From: Psychrobacter sp. Cmf 22.2
Lineage (GTDB): Bacteria > Pseudomonadota > Gammaproteobacteria > Pseudomonadales > Moraxellaceae
Direction: 5' to 3'
Length of the DNA: 64,000 nt
NCBI RefSeq assembly: GCF_001921745.1
Contig: NZ_MRYA01000002.1
Span: 434,001-498,000, forward strand
Position numbers and translations under genes: made by a program. The notes below the pieces were generated by a model. That model did no database searches. It saw nothing but the letters and a program-made list of their open reading frames with translations, and was not told where the DNA came from. Every line of letters begins with the position of its first letter. Position 1 is the stretch's first letter. Positions 1 to 8,425 of the stretch are shown here, piece after piece.

Positions 1-1
1 T

Positions 2-487
2 GGTTCAATCGGTGTGGTGTCGCAATTACCAAACTTTCACAAATGGCTCAAAAACCACGATGTTGATTATGAGATGTTTACCGCAGGTGACCATAAACGC
101 ACTGTGACAGTCTTTGGAGAAAATGATGACGAAGACCGTGCCAAGTACCAAGAAGAGCTTGAGCAAACGCATGAGTTGTTTAAACATTTTGTCAATCGTT
201 ATCGCTCAGTACTAGATTTAGATAAAGTGGCGACTGGTGAACATTGGTATGGCGAAGATGCCCTACATCTTAATTTGGTTGATAAGCTGCAAACCTCAGA
301 TAGCTATCTTTTAGAGCTGATGGATAACAGCGAAATCTACGCATTGCATTCTCGGCAAAAGCCAACCTTGGCAGAAAAGCTAGGGTTGTCTCAAGCGGCA
401 GAAGCAACTTTGAGTACGGTTGCTGACAAGCTCCCTGATGCTTTAATGCGCTTTGATTTTAATAGCCGTTTAAATATTTTAAAATAA
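2..487 (+). CDS. sohB: Inner-membrane serine protease SohB, C-terminal part (5' truncated by window)
   Basis: The reading frame is open from base 2 and starts inside a GSIGVVSQLPNFH block, so the gene begins outside the window. The sequence AGDHKRTVTVFGEN matches the catalytic-lysine region of SohB/SppA (S49) peptidases, which use a Ser/Lys dyad. ATGEHWYGEDA followed by LVDKLQTSD matches the SohB C-terminus closely. The family is membrane-anchored and cleaves signal peptides or membrane protein fragments in the periplasm. The nucleophilic serine and the membrane anchor lie upstream of base 1 and cannot be checked. The gene ends with TAA at 485-487 and is followed by a clear terminator, so it is the last gene of its transcript. 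Confidence 0.93.
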   Translation, partial: GSIGVVSQLPNFHKWLKNHDVDYEMFTAGDHKRTVTVFGENDDEDRAKYQEELEQTHELFKHFVNRYRSVLDLDKVATGEHWYGEDALHLNLVDKLQTSDSYLLELMDNSEIYALHSRQKPTLAEKLGLSQAAEATLSTVADKLPDALMRFDFNSRLNILK

Positions 488-571
488 AATATTAGCGGTT
501 TTATGAAAGTATAAGACATAAAGTTACTGCTGAAATCATCTATTGATCTAATAAATTCGTTTAGTAAATAT

Positions 572-603
572 AAAGGTGTGGCCTAGTCGGTCGCACCTTT
601 TTT
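572..603 (+). terminator. Intrinsic terminator after sohB
   Basis: AAAGGTG pairs with CACCTTT around a loop of about 15 bases, followed by a T run. It lies 85 bases after the sohB stop and separates it from the acyl-CoA dehydrogenase transcript. Confidence 0.8.
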
Positions 604-724
604 ACTGTTTATTGATAATGGCTATGTTATAAATATAGCAGATAAAAAATAGTAAACGTACGTACACTATACGAATGACATCGAATTTTTATTAAAAGAA
701 CCAACAAGGAAGAGGAGTATATCC

Positions 725-1978
725 ATGTCTACAGACACATTAATGTTTACCGCCAGCGAACATGGTCAAGCTATGTATGAGCAAGTCAAAGAATTTATCA
801 CTACTCAAATTGAGCCGATAGAAGCTCAGTTCTGGCAAGATTGCCATGAGAAAAATCCCGATGGTAATTGGAAAAATTGGCAATGGCCCGAAAAGTACGA
901 AAGCCTACGCAAGCAGGCACGTGAAGCTGGTCTATGGAATCTGTTTTTACCTGATGATACCTTAGGCGCTGGATTATCTGTCACTGACTATGCACCAATT
1001 GCAGAATTAACAGGACGTAGCTTACTTGCACCTTATGTTTTCAACTGCAATGCGCCAGATAGTGGCAATATGGAGCTGTTATGGCGCTATGGCTCAAAAG
1101 AGCAGCAAGACCAGTGGCTGACGCCGTTGTTAGAAGGTAAAACGCGTTCGGTATTTTGTATGACTGAGCCTGATGTGGCGTCAAGTGATGCGACCAATAT
1201 GCAAGCGACGGCGGTGGTAGAGGGCGATGAAATCGTCATCAATGGCAGCAAGTGGTGGTCGTCAGGTTTAGGTGATCCTGCGGTCGATGTATTAATCGTA
1301 ATGGCTTATACCCCTGATGACAATAAAGACCGTCACCATCAGCACTCAATGGTATTAGTACCAGTAAAAACGGCAGGCGTCAATATTGAGCGTATGCTAA
1401 AAGTATTCGGTGATTATGACGCGCCGCATGGTCACGGAGAAGTTAGCTTCGATGATGTGCGTGTACCAGTCAGTCACTTTATTGGTGGACCTGGTATGGG
1501 CTTTGAGATTGCGCAAGGTCGCTTAGGGCCAGGTCGTATTCATCACTGTATGCGCTGTGTTGGTGCGGCAGAGAAGTCTTTAGAATTAGCAGTGAAACGC
1601 GGTATGGAACGTACTGCCTTTGGCAAACCGTTATTGCAACTAGGTGGCAACCTCGAGCGTATCAGTGATGCTAGAGTTAAGATTGACCAAGCGCGCCTGC
1701 TTACGCTATACGCCGCCCAAAAAATGGACGCGCAGGGGACCAAAGCTGCATTGACAGAGATATCAGCCATCAAAGTTGTAGCGCCAACAGTACTACAAGA
1801 AGTTGTCGATATGGCGATTCAAATTCATGGTGGGATGGGCGTATGCCAAGATACAATGTTGCCAAGCTTTTTTGCACAAGCGCGCGCGCTGCGCTTAGCC
1901 GATGGTCCTGACGAAGTGCATAAGACGATGATTGCCAAATTAGAACTAAAGCGTCAAGGGTTTCGTCTTAAACGCTAA
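725..1978 (+). CDS. Acyl-CoA dehydrogenase, ACAD10/ACAD11/LvaC-like
   Basis: This is a 417-residue FAD-dependent acyl-CoA dehydrogenase. The FAD/substrate block CMTEPDVASSDATNMQ and INGSKWWSSG lie mid-protein, and RTAFGKPL is in the C-terminal helical domain. The segment RLADGPDEVH (D393 to H399) sits where ordinary medium-chain enzymes have YEGT with a catalytic Glu. An Asp here is what I recall for the ACAD10/11 and LvaC group. Those enzymes act on 4-phosphorylated acyl-CoA, eliminating phosphate to give an enoyl-CoA. A strong AAGGAAGAGGAG precedes the ATG. The next gene encodes an APH-fold kinase, the usual partner of this subfamily. That it is an acyl-CoA dehydrogenase is clear; the 4-hydroxyacyl-CoA role is inferred from motif and neighbour. 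Confidence 0.9.
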   Translation: MSTDTLMFTASEHGQAMYEQVKEFITTQIEPIEAQFWQDCHEKNPDGNWKNWQWPEKYESLRKQAREAGLWNLFLPDDTLGAGLSVTDYAPIAELTGRSLLAPYVFNCNAPDSGNMELLWRYGSKEQQDQWLTPLLEGKTRSVFCMTEPDVASSDATNMQATAVVEGDEIVINGSKWWSSGLGDPAVDVLIVMAYTPDDNKDRHHQHSMVLVPVKTAGVNIERMLKVFGDYDAPHGHGEVSFDDVRVPVSHFIGGPGMGFEIAQGRLGPGRIHHCMRCVGAAEKSLELAVKRGMERTAFGKPLLQLGGNLERISDARVKIDQARLLTLYAAQKMDAQGTKAALTEISAIKVVAPTVLQEVVDMAIQIHGGMGVCQDTMLPSFFAQARALRLADGPDEVHKTMIAKLELKRQGFRLKR

Positions 1979-2040
1979 GTAATAATTTACGAGTCATTAA
2001 AATAGCCTAAGTAAAGAGATCCAATTTCACAATAATAAAT

Positions 2041-2106
2041 GACCGATTCTGAGACAATTTCTTGAAACCATTTAAGTTTAAAATAAGTTTCAAGGTCGGT
2101 CTTTCT
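2041..2106 (+). terminator. Two-level stem-loop between dehydrogenase and kinase genes
   Basis: An outer pair GACCGA (2041) with TCGGTC (2096-2101) encloses an inner perfect pair CTTGAAAC (2061) with GTTTCAAG (2087-2094), followed by CTTTCTT. It can act as a terminator or as a processing signal that unbalances expression of the two partner genes. Confidence 0.5.
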
Positions 2107-2170
2107 TAAAATATAAAAATATTAGTATTAATAAGTGGCTCCTAAGCAACCACAGGATAAGGAATATCAC

Positions 2171-3448
2171 ATGGCAACAGATAACAATAATACGATGGTT
2201 AGTAATAAGGTGTTAGATAAAGGGGGGCCAGTACGAGAAGGTGAAGCACTTGATGCACAAGCAGTTAGCGACTGGTTGCATGCTCAGGGCGTTGATATCA
2301 AAGGCGAGCCTACCGTTACGCAGTTCTCAGGCGGTGCGTCAAACTGGACCTATCGTTTACAATACGGCGATGAGGGCGAAGGCCAAGATCTCATTTTACG
2401 CCGTCCGCCAAAAGGTACTAAAGCTAAGTCTGCCCACGATATGGTACGTGAATACACCGTACAGAATGCGCTGATGGACGCTTATCCTTATGTGCCAAAT
2501 ATGGTGGCGCTATGTACCGATGAGTCGGTCATCGGAGCGGATTTTTATGTCATGGAGCGTATGGAAGGCATTATTCCGCGTGCCAATCTGCCCAAAGGGA
2601 TTGAGTTAGATGAAGCGCAAACACGCGCATTATGCACCAATGTCATCGACGCCTTGATTGAGCTGCATCAAGTAGACTATAGCGCGCATCCTGACTTGGT
2701 CGAGCTTGGCCGCGGCGAGGGCTACTGCGAGCGTCAAGTAACCGGCTGGGACAAGCGTTATGTGAAAGCCAAAACCCCTAACGTCCCAAGTTTTGCATTG
2801 GTACGTCAATGGCTTGGCAAGCATACGCCTGCTGATAGTAAGACTTGCTTGATTCACAACGACTGGCGCTTTGATAATGTGATCTTAGATGCCAAAGACC
2901 CAACCAAGGTCATTGGCGTGCTCGATTGGGAAATGGCGACTTTGGGTGATCCGTTGATGGATTTGGGCAGTGCCTTGGCCTACTGGATCGAAGCCGACGA
3001 TAACATGATTATGCAGCAGTCCCGCCGTCAGCCCACGCATCTAAAAGGCATGATGACCCGTGAGGAAGTGGTGGATTATTATCTGGAGCGTACGGGCCTA
3101 CAGATAGACAACTGGACATTTTATGAAGTGTTTGGGTTGTTTCGCTTAGCGGGTATCGTACAACAAATCTATTATCGCTATTATAATAAACAAACCACCA
3201 ATCCTGCGTTCAAAAACTTTTGGATTATCGTTCATGTATTGCATGCTAAATGCCTAAAGCTGATTGCAAAGTATGAAGGCGATGCGTTATTCACGACTCG
3301 GGTGCAGCCGCATCTGCAAGATATGGGCGTCGATGCTGGAATGGTTGAGCAGCTACCAAGCCCAGTACAAAAAGTGATTAAAAGCATACTGCCAAAAGGC
3401 TACTTTGATCAAGATACCAAGTCATCTAACAAGTCATCTAACAAGTAA
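2171..3448 (+). CDS. APH-fold phosphotransferase, probable hydroxyacyl-CoA kinase (LvaA / ACAD10-11 kinase-domain type)
   Basis: The product has 425 residues. I chose the ATG at 2171 because AAGGA lies 7 bases upstream; an in-frame GTG at 2135 has no ribosome binding site. The aminoglycoside-phosphotransferase catalytic loop is visible as HNDWRFDNV (H229, D231, N236) and the metal-binding segment as LDWEMATLGDP (D252). The N-terminal part has the nucleotide-binding lobe with SGGASNWTYRL. These kinases are fused to an acyl-CoA dehydrogenase in vertebrate ACAD10/11 and adjacent to one in bacterial lva operons, where they phosphorylate the 4-hydroxyl of 4-hydroxyacyl-CoA. The C-terminus ends in a 12-bp duplicated coding repeat (SSNK twice). 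Fold and partnership are well supported; the substrate is inferred. Confidence 0.85.
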   Translation: MATDNNNTMVSNKVLDKGGPVREGEALDAQAVSDWLHAQGVDIKGEPTVTQFSGGASNWTYRLQYGDEGEGQDLILRRPPKGTKAKSAHDMVREYTVQNALMDAYPYVPNMVALCTDESVIGADFYVMERMEGIIPRANLPKGIELDEAQTRALCTNVIDALIELHQVDYSAHPDLVELGRGEGYCERQVTGWDKRYVKAKTPNVPSFALVRQWLGKHTPADSKTCLIHNDWRFDNVILDAKDPTKVIGVLDWEMATLGDPLMDLGSALAYWIEADDNMIMQQSRRQPTHLKGMMTREEVVDYYLERTGLQIDNWTFYEVFGLFRLAGIVQQIYYRYYNKQTTNPAFKNFWIIVHVLHAKCLKLIAKYEGDALFTTRVQPHLQDMGVDAGMVEQLPSPVQKVIKSILPKGYFDQDTKSSNKSSNK

Positions 3449-3480
3449 AATAACAAAATACAATAAAAGGTAATAGTGTT

Positions 3481-4233
3481 ATGACAACTATTCTCTTAGC
3501 ACGCCATGGTCAAGCATCGTTTGGACAAGAAAATTACGACCAGCTTTCAGAATTAGGTAGTACGCAGGCGCGCTTGCTTGGTCAGCATTATGCGACCACA
3601 CAGCGCCGTATCGATGCCATATTTACAGGCAGCCTATCAAGACAACAAGACTCTGCACGCTACTTTTGGGAGACCTACCAATCTTCTATAGCTGCTGGCG
3701 ATGTGACACTTGTACTAGATCTGTCTGCTCCTGACAGCTATGTGATCGAGGCCTTTAATGAGTTCAACCATAAGGACGTCTTTATTAAGTCTGATCCAGC
3801 TTTTACGACTCAAGAAGCGATTGCCGAAGAGCTTGCTAAGTCCGACACACCCAAAGCTCGTTTAGCCGAGTTGTTTAATCTTGCTATGCAGCGCTGGCAT
3901 GCTGGTGATAATGATTCAGACTATTTGGAGAGTTGGCCACAGTTTAACTTACGCGCGCAGCAAGCGCTTGAACATGTACGCATACAAGCTACGCAACTGA
4001 GTCATTTAGGGCGTGATAGTACTATATTAGTGTTTACCTCAGGTGGCGTCATCGCTGCTATTACTGCACATTTATTGCAGCAAGGTAGTCAGACGGCCTA
4101 TCAATTGAATAGAAGCCTTGTGAATACAGGCGTGACCTCTATTACTGTAAAGGAGCAAGTGCCGCGTTTATTGTCTTTAAACGAATATAGTCATTTATTT
4201 TCTGATGGTAAGCGCTATGTCACTTGGCGCTAG
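3481..4233 (+). CDS. Histidine phosphatase superfamily protein
   Basis: This is a 250-residue protein opening with ILLARHGQASFG, the RHG signature whose His9 is the phosphorylated nucleophile of the phosphoglycerate-mutase/acid-phosphatase superfamily. A second conserved region, LVFTSGGVIAAI near residue 185, replaces the usual SHGG with SGGV. This is seen in small-molecule phosphatase branches and removes the second catalytic His at that spot. AAAAGG lies 10 bases before the ATG, and the gap to the kinase gene is 32 bases, so the two are probably cotranscribed. The substrate is unknown. Its place beside an acyl-CoA kinase suggests reversal or clean-up of phosphorylated acyl intermediates, which is inference. 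Confidence 0.8.
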   Translation: MTTILLARHGQASFGQENYDQLSELGSTQARLLGQHYATTQRRIDAIFTGSLSRQQDSARYFWETYQSSIAAGDVTLVLDLSAPDSYVIEAFNEFNHKDVFIKSDPAFTTQEAIAEELAKSDTPKARLAELFNLAMQRWHAGDNDSDYLESWPQFNLRAQQALEHVRIQATQLSHLGRDSTILVFTSGGVIAAITAHLLQQGSQTAYQLNRSLVNTGVTSITVKEQVPRLLSLNEYSHLFSDGKRYVTWR

Positions 4234-4269
4234 TAGTCTTTATCATTGCTTTTGATACACAACCGACAC

Positions 4270-4308
4270 CCATCTGCTCAGACATATCTACTATAATAGA
4301 TGGTTTTT
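4270..4308 (+). terminator. Possible weak terminator after phosphatase gene
   Basis: CCATCT (4270) pairs with AGATGG (4298-4303) around a 22-base loop that itself contains ATCTAC/ATAGAT complementarity, followed by five T residues. The stem is short, so termination is likely partial. Confidence 0.4.
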
Positions 4309-4360
4309 GAAGACCTGCTTTTAGATTTATATTAATGCACTGATAGATAAAGGACTGCTT

Positions 4361-5230
4361 ATGCAAAATAAATTAATGAGCCTAGTAACGCAAACGGCTA
4401 AGCAAGGCAAGGATCAGGCATTAAGTGCCATTCAACCGGCACGCTACTTAAAAGGTTTGACCAAATCTCAAGTTGGCAAAGGTAAAACTGTCTTGATTAC
4501 AGGGGCCAGCTCGGGTCTTGGTGAAGGCATGGCACGGTTATTTGCAAAATTAGGCTACAATTTAGCCATTTGTGCGCGCCGTACTGATCGTTTGGATCAA
4601 CTCAGAGCTGAATTGACAGAGTTATATCCTGAGATAAGCGTGGCGTATCGTGTTTTAGACGTCACCAATTATGATGCGATATTTGAAGTATTTGATGCTT
4701 TCGCTGAAGACTTTGGTCATATTGATCGGGTCGTCGTCAATGCTGGGGTAGGTGAGAGTCGCCGTATCGGTAAAGGTCGTTTTGAGACCAATCGCCGCAC
4801 TGCTGAGATAAACTTTGTCTCTGCATTGGCACAATGTGAAGCGGCAATGAAAATCTTTCGCGCGCAAAATAGTGGTCACCTCGTAGTCATATCGAGTATG
4901 TCAGCGATGCGCGGTCTACCCAAGCATATGACTACTTATGGGGCGAGTAAGGCAGGCTTAGCATATTTAGCAGAAGGTATTCGCGCCGATATGCTATTAG
5001 AGAAACTACCAATCAAAGTGTCTACTATTTATCCAGGTTATATTCGTACTGAGATTAATACCAATGCCAAGCCATTGCCTTTTGAGGTTGATACAGATAC
5101 AGGTACTAAAGCTATGGTTGCTGCTATTGAGTCAGAGACGACTGAGGCTTGTGTACCAAGCCTGCCATGGTCGATTGTGGGACAAGCGATGAAGCATCTG
5201 CCGCTGAATGTAGTCAATAAAATCAGCTAG
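4361..5230 (+). CDS. Short-chain dehydrogenase/reductase with N-terminal extension
   Basis: This is a 289-residue classical SDR. The nucleotide motif TGASSGLG is at 47-54, NAG at 127-129, the catalytic Ser around 178-180, and YGASK gives Tyr193 and Lys197. About 40 residues precede the Rossmann fold, including a Lys/Gln-rich amphipathic start (MQNKLMSLVTQTAKQGKDQ), which may place the enzyme at the membrane. Family members reduce or oxidise hydroxyl groups with NAD(P)H. Its location after the dehydrogenase/kinase/phosphatase genes suggests a role with oxidised fatty acyl or lipid substrates. SDR substrate cannot be told from sequence, so only the family is certain. Confidence 0.85.
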   Translation: MQNKLMSLVTQTAKQGKDQALSAIQPARYLKGLTKSQVGKGKTVLITGASSGLGEGMARLFAKLGYNLAICARRTDRLDQLRAELTELYPEISVAYRVLDVTNYDAIFEVFDAFAEDFGHIDRVVVNAGVGESRRIGKGRFETNRRTAEINFVSALAQCEAAMKIFRAQNSGHLVVISSMSAMRGLPKHMTTYGASKAGLAYLAEGIRADMLLEKLPIKVSTIYPGYIRTEINTNAKPLPFEVDTDTGTKAMVAAIESETTEACVPSLPWSIVGQAMKHLPLNVVNKIS

Positions 5231-5250
5231 TCAATGAACCAACCATTATT

Positions 5251-5364
5251 TATAGTCGATTCTAAAAAAACAGATACATTATATGTCAGCGCGGAACTGG
5301 TATAAATTTTTCGAGCGTGCTGTGCCTGCGCAGACAGAGGCTGCGTAAAATTCATCCCAGTCCC
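5251..5364 (+). repeat. Dispersed imperfect-palindrome repeat, copy A
   Basis: This intergenic element of about 110 bp lies between the convergent SDR and fadD genes. Its ends GGAACTGG and CCAGTCCC are near-complementary and the centre holds AAATTTTTCGAGCGTGCTG and GACAGAGGCTGCG. The same order of blocks occurs inverted at 49228-49335, including the flanking TATAG and GATACA stretches. Its position suggests it could also end transcription from both sides. No coding frame is seen. Confidence 0.7.
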
Positions 5365-5465
5365 GTGTAGAGGGTTTTTTATAAACCTTAATCTTCATCA
5401 AGCTTGATAATTTTTAGCCTAAATATTTAAAAATATACAGCATTATATGTATAGCTTAGATTGGT

Positions 5466-7157
5466 TTAGGCATTGTCCGATAGATGCTTTTCACGTAATT
5501 TTTGACGCAGTACTTTACCAACATTGCTTTTTGGTAGCTCACTGACAAATTCGATATGACGCGGGCATTTATAACCAGTCAGATTGTCGAGCGCAAAATC
5601 TTTAATGATATCTGCGGTGACGTTACTGTCTGCTGGCACGATATAGATTTTGACGGCTTCGCCTTGGCGTTCATCGTCGATACCAATCACGGCACAGTCG
5701 ACGACACCGTCACAATCTAGCATCACTGATTCAATCTCATTGGGGAATACGTTGAAGCCTGAGACCAAGATCATATCTTTTTTGCGGTCGAGCAAAGTAA
5801 AATAGCCTTTTTCGTCCATACTGACGATATCGCCAGTACGAAAATAGCCATCTTTGGTAAAGCTCTTACTATTATCATGGTTGAAATAACCAGCGGTCAC
5901 GTTGGGGCCCTTGATACACATCTCACCTGCCTGATGCACGCCAACACGCTGATCTTTGTCGTCGATCACAATGATATCAACACCAGGACCTGGAACGCCA
6001 ATTGTCCCATTAAATTTACGATCAGTGACTACGTTGGCAGTACCTACAGCAACGCCTTCTGTCATACCCCAACCTTCTATCATCGCACAGCCAGTGGTTT
6101 CTAACCAACGCGCTGCCGTTTGCTCAGTCGCCGCCATTCCGCCTGCTTGCGTGATACGTAGTGAGCTAAAATCTAACTGTTTGAAGTTTGACTGATCAAG
6201 CAGACCCTTAAACAAGGTATTGACTGCAGGAAAGATATGGAAAGGTTGCTTTGATAAGGTTTTTATAAATCCTGGCATATCACGCGGGTTGGGTATCAAT
6301 ATAAAAGTATAGCCCGAACGCATCCCTAATAGGCTGAGCATGAAGGCAAAAATATGATAAAGCGGTAGAGCCATAATCATATTAATGTATGCCTCATTCA
6401 TGTTTGAGGTGACAGGTCGGTACCAAGCCTCTGACTGTAGGGCAGCGGCTATAATGTTGCGCTGGGTCAACACTGCTCCTTTTGATAGTCCTGTCGTACC
6501 ACCAGTATATTGTAAAATGGCCTTTTGCTCTGATGCCATTGTTGGTGCCTGAAACGGCAGTGCTCTGCCTTTTTTAAGAACATCAGGGAATTTGGTTACT
6601 TCATGCTTAGGATCGTTAAGATTATATTTAGGGACTAAGCGTTTGACCTGCCGAATCATGGTATTGACCAACATGCCTTTTAGACCCATCATATCGCCCA
6701 TTTTCGATAGCACAATACGATTAATAGAGGTCTCATCAACCACTTGTTCAAGCGCTTGGGCAAAGTTGTCGACGATGAATATGATTTGGGCGCCTGAATT
6801 ATTTAGTTGGTGGCGTAACTCGCGTCCAGTATATAAAGGATTGATAGGGGTGCAAACATAGCCTGCGCGCAAAATACCAATCATAATTGGCAAATACTGC
6901 GGTACGTTTGGCATCATCAGCGCTACAAGACTACCTTTTGGCAACCCCTGGGCTTGCAACCATGCAGCGACCGCCAATGATGCTTTATCGACATCATCAT
7001 AAGTATGAGTAACGCCCATACAGATACTCATAGGGTGCATACGATAGCGGTTAAAGCACTCTTCATATAGCTCTATTAAGTTGCCATATTTATCAGGATC
7101 AATCGTTTTGGGTACAGTACTAGGATAATGATCCAGCCAAGGTTTGTTCTCTGTCAT
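5466..7157 (-). CDS. fadD: Long-chain-fatty-acid--CoA ligase
   Basis: The 563-residue AMP-forming ligase activates long-chain fatty acids to acyl-CoA with ATP, feeding beta-oxidation and lipid synthesis at the inner membrane. The ATP/AMP signature YTGGTTGLSKG is at 217-227, GWGMTE at 362-367, YFRTGD at 438-443, DRKKD at 457-461, and the adenylation lysine is Lys548 in GKVLRQKLR. Length matches E. coli FadD (561). An AAGGA precedes the ATG on the minus strand. It is monocistronic and convergent with the 4-hydroxyacyl-CoA-type module, with which it shares acyl-CoA metabolism. Specificity for long chains is the usual family reading and is not shown directly. Confidence 0.93.
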   Translation of the reverse strand: MTENKPWLDHYPSTVPKTIDPDKYGNLIELYEECFNRYRMHPMSICMGVTHTYDDVDKASLAVAAWLQAQGLPKGSLVALMMPNVPQYLPIMIGILRAGYVCTPINPLYTGRELRHQLNNSGAQIIFIVDNFAQALEQVVDETSINRIVLSKMGDMMGLKGMLVNTMIRQVKRLVPKYNLNDPKHEVTKFPDVLKKGRALPFQAPTMASEQKAILQYTGGTTGLSKGAVLTQRNIIAAALQSEAWYRPVTSNMNEAYINMIMALPLYHIFAFMLSLLGMRSGYTFILIPNPRDMPGFIKTLSKQPFHIFPAVNTLFKGLLDQSNFKQLDFSSLRITQAGGMAATEQTAARWLETTGCAMIEGWGMTEGVAVGTANVVTDRKFNGTIGVPGPGVDIIVIDDKDQRVGVHQAGEMCIKGPNVTAGYFNHDNSKSFTKDGYFRTGDIVSMDEKGYFTLLDRKKDMILVSGFNVFPNEIESVMLDCDGVVDCAVIGIDDERQGEAVKIYIVPADSNVTADIIKDFALDNLTGYKCPRHIEFVSELPKSNVGKVLRQKLREKHLSDNA

Positions 7158-7336
7158 CGTTAGCGTCCTTAAAAATATTGATTGCTATATAGAGAAAGCT
7201 TAGAGGCGAGCAGTTTTATATCTGTCAACAATAAAGACGAACGCTAATGTGACCAATGTGGCGCTAAGCGCGTTAATATCCTTATTTACTAATGATCTGC
7301 TAAGCTACTTTAATCGTTATATAACACAAGTTTAGG

Positions 7337-7358
7337 TCATTATTAGCATTAATAATGA
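7337..7358. promoter_or_regulatory. Perfect 9-bp inverted repeat upstream of fadD, possible operator
   Basis: TCATTATTA and TAATAATGA are perfect inverted copies separated by GCAT, about 180 bases before the fadD start, in the 339-base gap 7158-7496 between fadD and fetB. The rest of the gap is A+T-rich with no ORF. No known regulator site was recognised. Confidence 0.35.
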
Positions 7359-7496
7359 AATAATAAAAGGGTGTAATTTAACCGTATAGTAACATAACTG
7401 CAATTGTTGTTTATATTGGAGTGATAGCACTGTATAGTATATAAAGATAGTAGACAAATGTACTAATATATGGTGCAAGATAGAGTAAAACGGCGA

Positions 7497-8291
7497 CTAG
7501 TAAGGTAGGACAAATTGTTTTCTGCTATTAAAAAAACGTCTATAAATAAGGAGTGCGCTTATTGTGCAACCAAGCGTACTGCTCACACAGATTAAAAACA
7601 TGGTTACTATCTGATAGCGTACGGCTTGAGTGGGATCTGCACCAGCAAGTATTTGTCCGGTCATCATACCTGGTAGACTGACGATACCGACAACCAGCAT
7701 GGAGTTAAGGGTAGGCGTCATACCGTTGACGACTGCCGCCCGTATTTGCTCGTGTACTGCTTCAAATGGACGCGCAGATAAGCTTAACATCATCTCAATA
7801 CGTGGCTGCTGCTCATGAAAAGACTCAACAAGCTGATTGCTGGTCAAGGAGATAGCGGTCAAAGAGTTACCTAGTATCAAACCCAATATTGGAATAATAA
7901 ATTGCGGTGTATACCATGGCTGAACGTTTAAAATAAAGCCAATGGCGATGATGGTAACCAATACTGCTGATGTGCCTACTGCAATAAGAGTGTCAGTAAA
8001 CAATCCTTTATAAGTGCGTTTAACACGACTCTTGGCAGCAGCCCCTGCAATCAAGGTCATGATGGTCAAGATCGATAATACTTCATACCACTGCTCACGT
8101 GCAAAAATCCAAGCCAAAATTAGGCCAATAAAACTGAGCTGAACCACGGTACGAATAGCAGCTGTCAGTAAGGTTTTGGTTAGACTTAAACGTAATCGCC
8201 ATGACACGATGAGTACAATGACGATAAGGCTGCTGGCAAGCGCAATGTCACCGTAAGTCAGTAAGATTTGCATATCGTCTGTACGCATCAT
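7497..8291 (-). CDS. fetB: FetB-family ABC transporter permease (UPF0014)
   Basis: This 264-residue integral membrane protein has about seven hydrophobic segments. It carries the FetB/YbbM signatures AAIRTVVQLSFIGLIL near residue 43, LGLILGNSLTAISL, and SLPGMMTGQILAGADPTQAVRYQI. In E. coli, FetA-FetB reduces iron-dependent oxidative stress, apparently by exporting iron; plant and other homologues have been linked to metal tolerance. Two adjacent ATGs (8291, 8288) are possible starts. The ATPase gene lies just upstream on the same strand, 134 bases away, so the pair forms the transporter. The 134-base gap between the two is longer than usual and might hold a separate promoter. Confidence 0.88.
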   Translation of the reverse strand: MMRTDDMQILLTYGDIALASSLIVIVLIVSWRLRLSLTKTLLTAAIRTVVQLSFIGLILAWIFAREQWYEVLSILTIMTLIAGAAAKSRVKRTYKGLFTDTLIAVGTSAVLVTIIAIGFILNVQPWYTPQFIIPILGLILGNSLTAISLTSNQLVESFHEQQPRIEMMLSLSARPFEAVHEQIRAAVVNGMTPTLNSMLVVGIVSLPGMMTGQILAGADPTQAVRYQIVTMFLICVSSTLGCTISALLIYRRFFNSRKQFVLPY

Positions 8292-8425
8292 ATGTGCTCG
8301 TCATAAAATCAATTAATAGTGAACATGAAATGGCGAATAAAATACTGGTATGGCATATCGTTAATCGTTACATGGATCATTGCGTCCTAGTAGGACTGTA
8401 GCTGTTCAAAAGTGATTTAACTATA

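Noticed and set aside
3418..3446. 12-bp tandem repeat at the 3' end of the kinase gene as a possible mobile-element scar
   Set aside because: It keeps the frame, only adds SSNK twice, and is most simply a replication slippage event.
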